Shown here: positions 14,742 through 16,639 of the stretch, piece by piece
How positions within the stretch are numbered: the stretch's first letter is position 1
Layout: every line of letters starts with the position of its first letter
Assembly (NCBI GenBank): GCA_965365465.1
Contig: CBDUBU010000058.1
Coordinates: 1-16,639, forward strand
Source of the DNA: CBDUBU01 sp965365465
GTDB taxonomy: Bacteria; Bacteroidota; Rhodothermia; Rhodothermales; DASSAV01
Direction: 5' to 3'
DNA length: 16,639 bases
The notes under the pieces: model-generated
The model's input: the letters and a program-made list of their open reading frames with translations, nothing else
Told to the model about the DNA's origin: nothing
Database searches by the model: none
Translations under genes and position numbers: made by a program

Positions 14742-15539
14742 ATGTCTCCAAGGGCCAAAAACACAATCGACGTTTTGCGGTCTTGCGCCCTGTCTCTTGA
14801 AGATCGCTCCCATGTCCCTTACTCCCACAAACCTGAAACTTGCGTATTGTTGCTTTCGGATGGCTCATGGGTTCCCGGTGTGCGTGTGGAAAGCGCCTCC
14901 TTTTCGCTTGTTCTTTTGCCTGTTATCTCTGCCGTCGCAACGACTCGTACAGGAAGGCGTTCGGACGTGATCGCCGTCGTGCAAAACGGTCCCTTGAAAG
15001 AGGAAGACGTGTCTTTTATGAGAGGCGCAGGGCTAGGCAACTTTGCATTTGCGGCAGAGGACGCGCTGGTCCGCTCCCCGGAGGCAGCGCTCCCTGAACC
15101 GCGCGATCAATGGCTTCCTTTTTTACAAGGACCGCCCGTAAAATCTCCGGAAGATGGCATTCTGCTCGCCCGGAAGATTGCCGCCCATGCTTACGTGCCG
15201 GAATCCGCCTTTCCGGTTGGATGTGTGCTTCAAACCTCGAAGGGTCATCTTATTCCCGGCGTTAATGTGGAACACCCTGACTGGACCCGAATTATCTGCG
15301 CAGAACGCTGCGCGCTCGGAACAGCATTCAGTTACGGAAGCCGCGACCTGGACAACCTGTACCTGACGTGTCTTAATTCTCCTCTCTGTACGCCATGCGG
15401 GGCTTGCCGGCAACTCATCGCGGAACTAGCGCCCGATATAAAGCTTTTCATGGATCGTGGCGGAAAACCCGCAGCACCTGCTCATCCCGCCGGCCTCTTG
15501 CCAGATTTTTTTGGGAACGAATCCCTCTCTGGCTCTTAA
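14742..15539 (+). CDS. cdd: Two-domain cytidine deaminase, degenerate N-terminal and catalytic C-terminal domain
   Basis: 265 residues with two deaminase-like halves. The C-terminal half (about 138-255) is intact: AYVPESAFPVGC (150-161), PGVNVE (172-177), ICAERCALGTA (185-195) with zinc ligand C186 and catalytic E188, and PLCTPCGACRQ (214-224) with zinc ligands C219 and C222. The N-terminal half repeats the pattern (HVPYSHKP at 24-31, PGVRVESASF at 45-54), but the catalytic Cys-Ala-Glu is replaced by L59-P60-V61 and no PCxxC follows, so it should be inactive. The enzyme converts cytidine and deoxycytidine to uridine forms in pyrimidine salvage. E. coli Cdd also pairs an active and an inactive half, but in the opposite order. 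The start is the ATG at 14742, with no Shine-Dalgarno sequence. The gene lies upstream of the calcium/sodium antiporter gene with a 94-base gap. Confidence 0.88.
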   Translation: MSPRAKNTIDVLRSCALSLEDRSHVPYSHKPETCVLLLSDGSWVPGVRVESASFSLVLLPVISAVATTRTGRRSDVIAVVQNGPLKEEDVSFMRGAGLGNFAFAAEDALVRSPEAALPEPRDQWLPFLQGPPVKSPEDGILLARKIAAHAYVPESAFPVGCVLQTSKGHLIPGVNVEHPDWTRIICAERCALGTAFSYGSRDLDNLYLTCLNSPLCTPCGACRQLIAELAPDIKLFMDRGGKPAAPAHPAGLLPDFFGNESLSGS

Positions 15540-15633
15540 TCTCAGATTTGAGTCCCAGGCGCACATGGCCGAATTTCGATTTTGAGCCGTGTTCTCGTCA
15601 CTCGTATGATGATCACCCATATAAAAATAGAAG

Positions 15634-16587
15634 ATGCTCCTGCAAAGCCTGCTCTTTCTGGCTGGCCTCGGTGTGCTTTATGTAGGCGCCGAATGGCTGA
15701 TTCGAGGAGCAGCCAGCCTCGCGCTGAAGTACGGGATTCGCCCGCTCATAGTGGGTCTGACCGTAGTGGCGCTGGGCACGTCCATGCCGGAATTCGTCGT
15801 TAACTTTATTGCAGCCCTTTCCAACGAAGACAGCCTTGCACTTGGAAACATTATCGGATCAAATATCTGCAACATAGGACTGATTCTGGGGACAAGCTCC
15901 GTTGTTCTTCCTCTGGTAGTTAGTCCAGATATGCTCCGCAAAGAGTACCCGATCATGCTGGGCGTGATGTTCTTGTTTTACATCGTCTCGATGGACGGCA
16001 TCATCAGTAAGCTGGACGGGTTGCTTCTCATCCTGGGGCTGGTCGCGTTTCTCACGTTTCTCGTCCTGGATGCCAGACGCAACGCCAGGAGGATGGCTCC
16101 CGAGGACATTGCTCCGGTCAAAGAAGACGATGGTTCGTACCCTACCTGGAAAAAAGCGCTTCATCTGGGAGGCGGGATTCTGCTGCTGGCCGCCGGCGCA
16201 CAACTGATGGTTTACGCGGCTGTGAACATCGCCCATTCGATGGGTGTTGACCCTATGATTGTCGGCCTGACCGTCGTGGCTATTGGCACAAGCCTGCCGG
16301 AACTGGCTGCTTCGATAGTAGGCGCTGTAAGAAATGAAGCCGACCTCTCGGTGGGAAATGTGCTCGGCAGCAACCTGCTTAACGTTCTTTTCGTCGTAGG
16401 TCTGGTTTCTCTCGTTCGTCCGCTCGAAGTAGATGCGGTATCTATTAAGGTTCATTTCCCGATCATGCTGGCTTTCAGCATCGTGCTTCTTCCTGTGATG
16501 TGGACCCAGTATCAGATTAGCCGCCGCGAAGGTGTGTTTCTCCTCGGAAGCTTTGTTATGTACCTGGCCTACCTTGTATATCCTTAA
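15634..16587 (+). CDS. Calcium/sodium antiporter, CaCA family (YrbG-like)
   Basis: 317 residues, a normal bacterial length, nearly all hydrophobic. It has the two inverted alpha repeats of the family: GLTVVALGTSMPEF with GNIIGSNICNIGLILG (41-54 and 71-86), and GLTVVAIGTSLPEL with GNVLGSNLLNVLFVVG (211-224 and 241-256). E53 and E223 are the acidic residues expected in the ion-binding sites. A polar cytoplasmic loop lies at about 146-174. Such proteins exchange calcium for sodium or protons across the inner membrane; E. coli YrbG and archaeal NCX_Mj are relatives. The start is the ATG at 15634 with an A-rich leader. The name caxA is used for some relatives, but I do not assign it. It is probably transcribed separately from cdd or at low coupling to it. 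Confidence 0.93.
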   Translation: MLLQSLLFLAGLGVLYVGAEWLIRGAASLALKYGIRPLIVGLTVVALGTSMPEFVVNFIAALSNEDSLALGNIIGSNICNIGLILGTSSVVLPLVVSPDMLRKEYPIMLGVMFLFYIVSMDGIISKLDGLLLILGLVAFLTFLVLDARRNARRMAPEDIAPVKEDDGSYPTWKKALHLGGGILLLAAGAQLMVYAAVNIAHSMGVDPMIVGLTVVAIGTSLPELAASIVGAVRNEADLSVGNVLGSNLLNVLFVVGLVSLVRPLEVDAVSIKVHFPIMLAFSIVLLPVMWTQYQISRREGVFLLGSFVMYLAYLVYP

Positions 16588-16599
16588 CCCAAGTTGTGA

Positions 16600-16626
16600 C
16601 CTACAGTCCAGTGGTGATGCTGTAGG
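16600..16626 (+). terminator. Hairpin after the CaCA antiporter gene
   Basis: CCTACAG and CTGTAGG form a perfect 7-bp stem with a 13-base loop, 12 bases after the stop codon. Its position suits a terminator, but no T-tract is visible before the window ends. Confidence 0.35.
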
Positions 16627-16639
16627 CCAGCACGAATAG

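Noticed and set aside
1..16639. Search for CRISPR arrays, insertion sequences, prophage, toxin-antitoxin or defence genes
   Set aside because: No spaced direct repeats, transposase, integrase, phage or nuclease motifs were seen. All sizeable genes belong to known housekeeping or transport families.

Overview
The window reads as ordinary chromosomal DNA of a Bacteroidota/Rhodothermota-type bacterium (FCB group), with roughly half G+C by eye. Three things point there: a PorZ-like double beta-propeller protein of the type IX secretion apparatus; an ftsE gene that is not next to ftsX; and mostly absent Shine-Dalgarno sequences, with A-rich leaders before several starts. Three separate sodium-type transporters (NhaC, AGCS and CaCA families) suggest a marine, saline or alkaline habitat, which is inference. 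I cannot name a genus.

Layout. (1) 1-3666, minus strand: a PHP-domain phosphoesterase, ribH (riboflavin pathway) and a porZ-like gene that runs off the left edge. (2) 3808-6916, plus strand: a HIT-family protein of the Ap4A phosphorylase type, a YbhN/flippase-like membrane protein and a DUF72 protein. (3) 6958-11522, minus strand: an AGCS amino acid:sodium symporter, upp, and an NhaC-type antiporter that converges on the DUF72 gene with only 41 bases between stops. (4) 11834-14497, minus strand: pdxA, a class I SAM methyltransferase and ftsE in that transcriptional order, closely spaced and probably one transcript. (5) 14742-16587, plus strand: a two-domain cytidine deaminase and a CaCA-family calcium/sodium antiporter.

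The genes do not form a single system. They cover cofactor synthesis (ribH, pdxA), pyrimidine salvage (upp, cdd), nucleotide and small-molecule hydrolysis (HIT, PHP), cell envelope functions (porZ, the flippase-like protein, ftsE) and ion-coupled transport. No rRNA, tRNA, CRISPR array, insertion sequence or prophage was seen.

The most unusual items are architectural variants of known families. The cytidine deaminase has its degenerate domain at the N-terminus and its intact catalytic domain at the C-terminus, the reverse of E. coli Cdd. The NhaC antiporter carries a signal peptide and an extra extracytoplasmic domain. The AGCS symporter has a hydrophilic insertion of about 100 residues. The HIT protein has Ser-x-x-Ser where relatives usually have Cys-x-x-Cys. 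I found no convincing evidence of a wholly new system.
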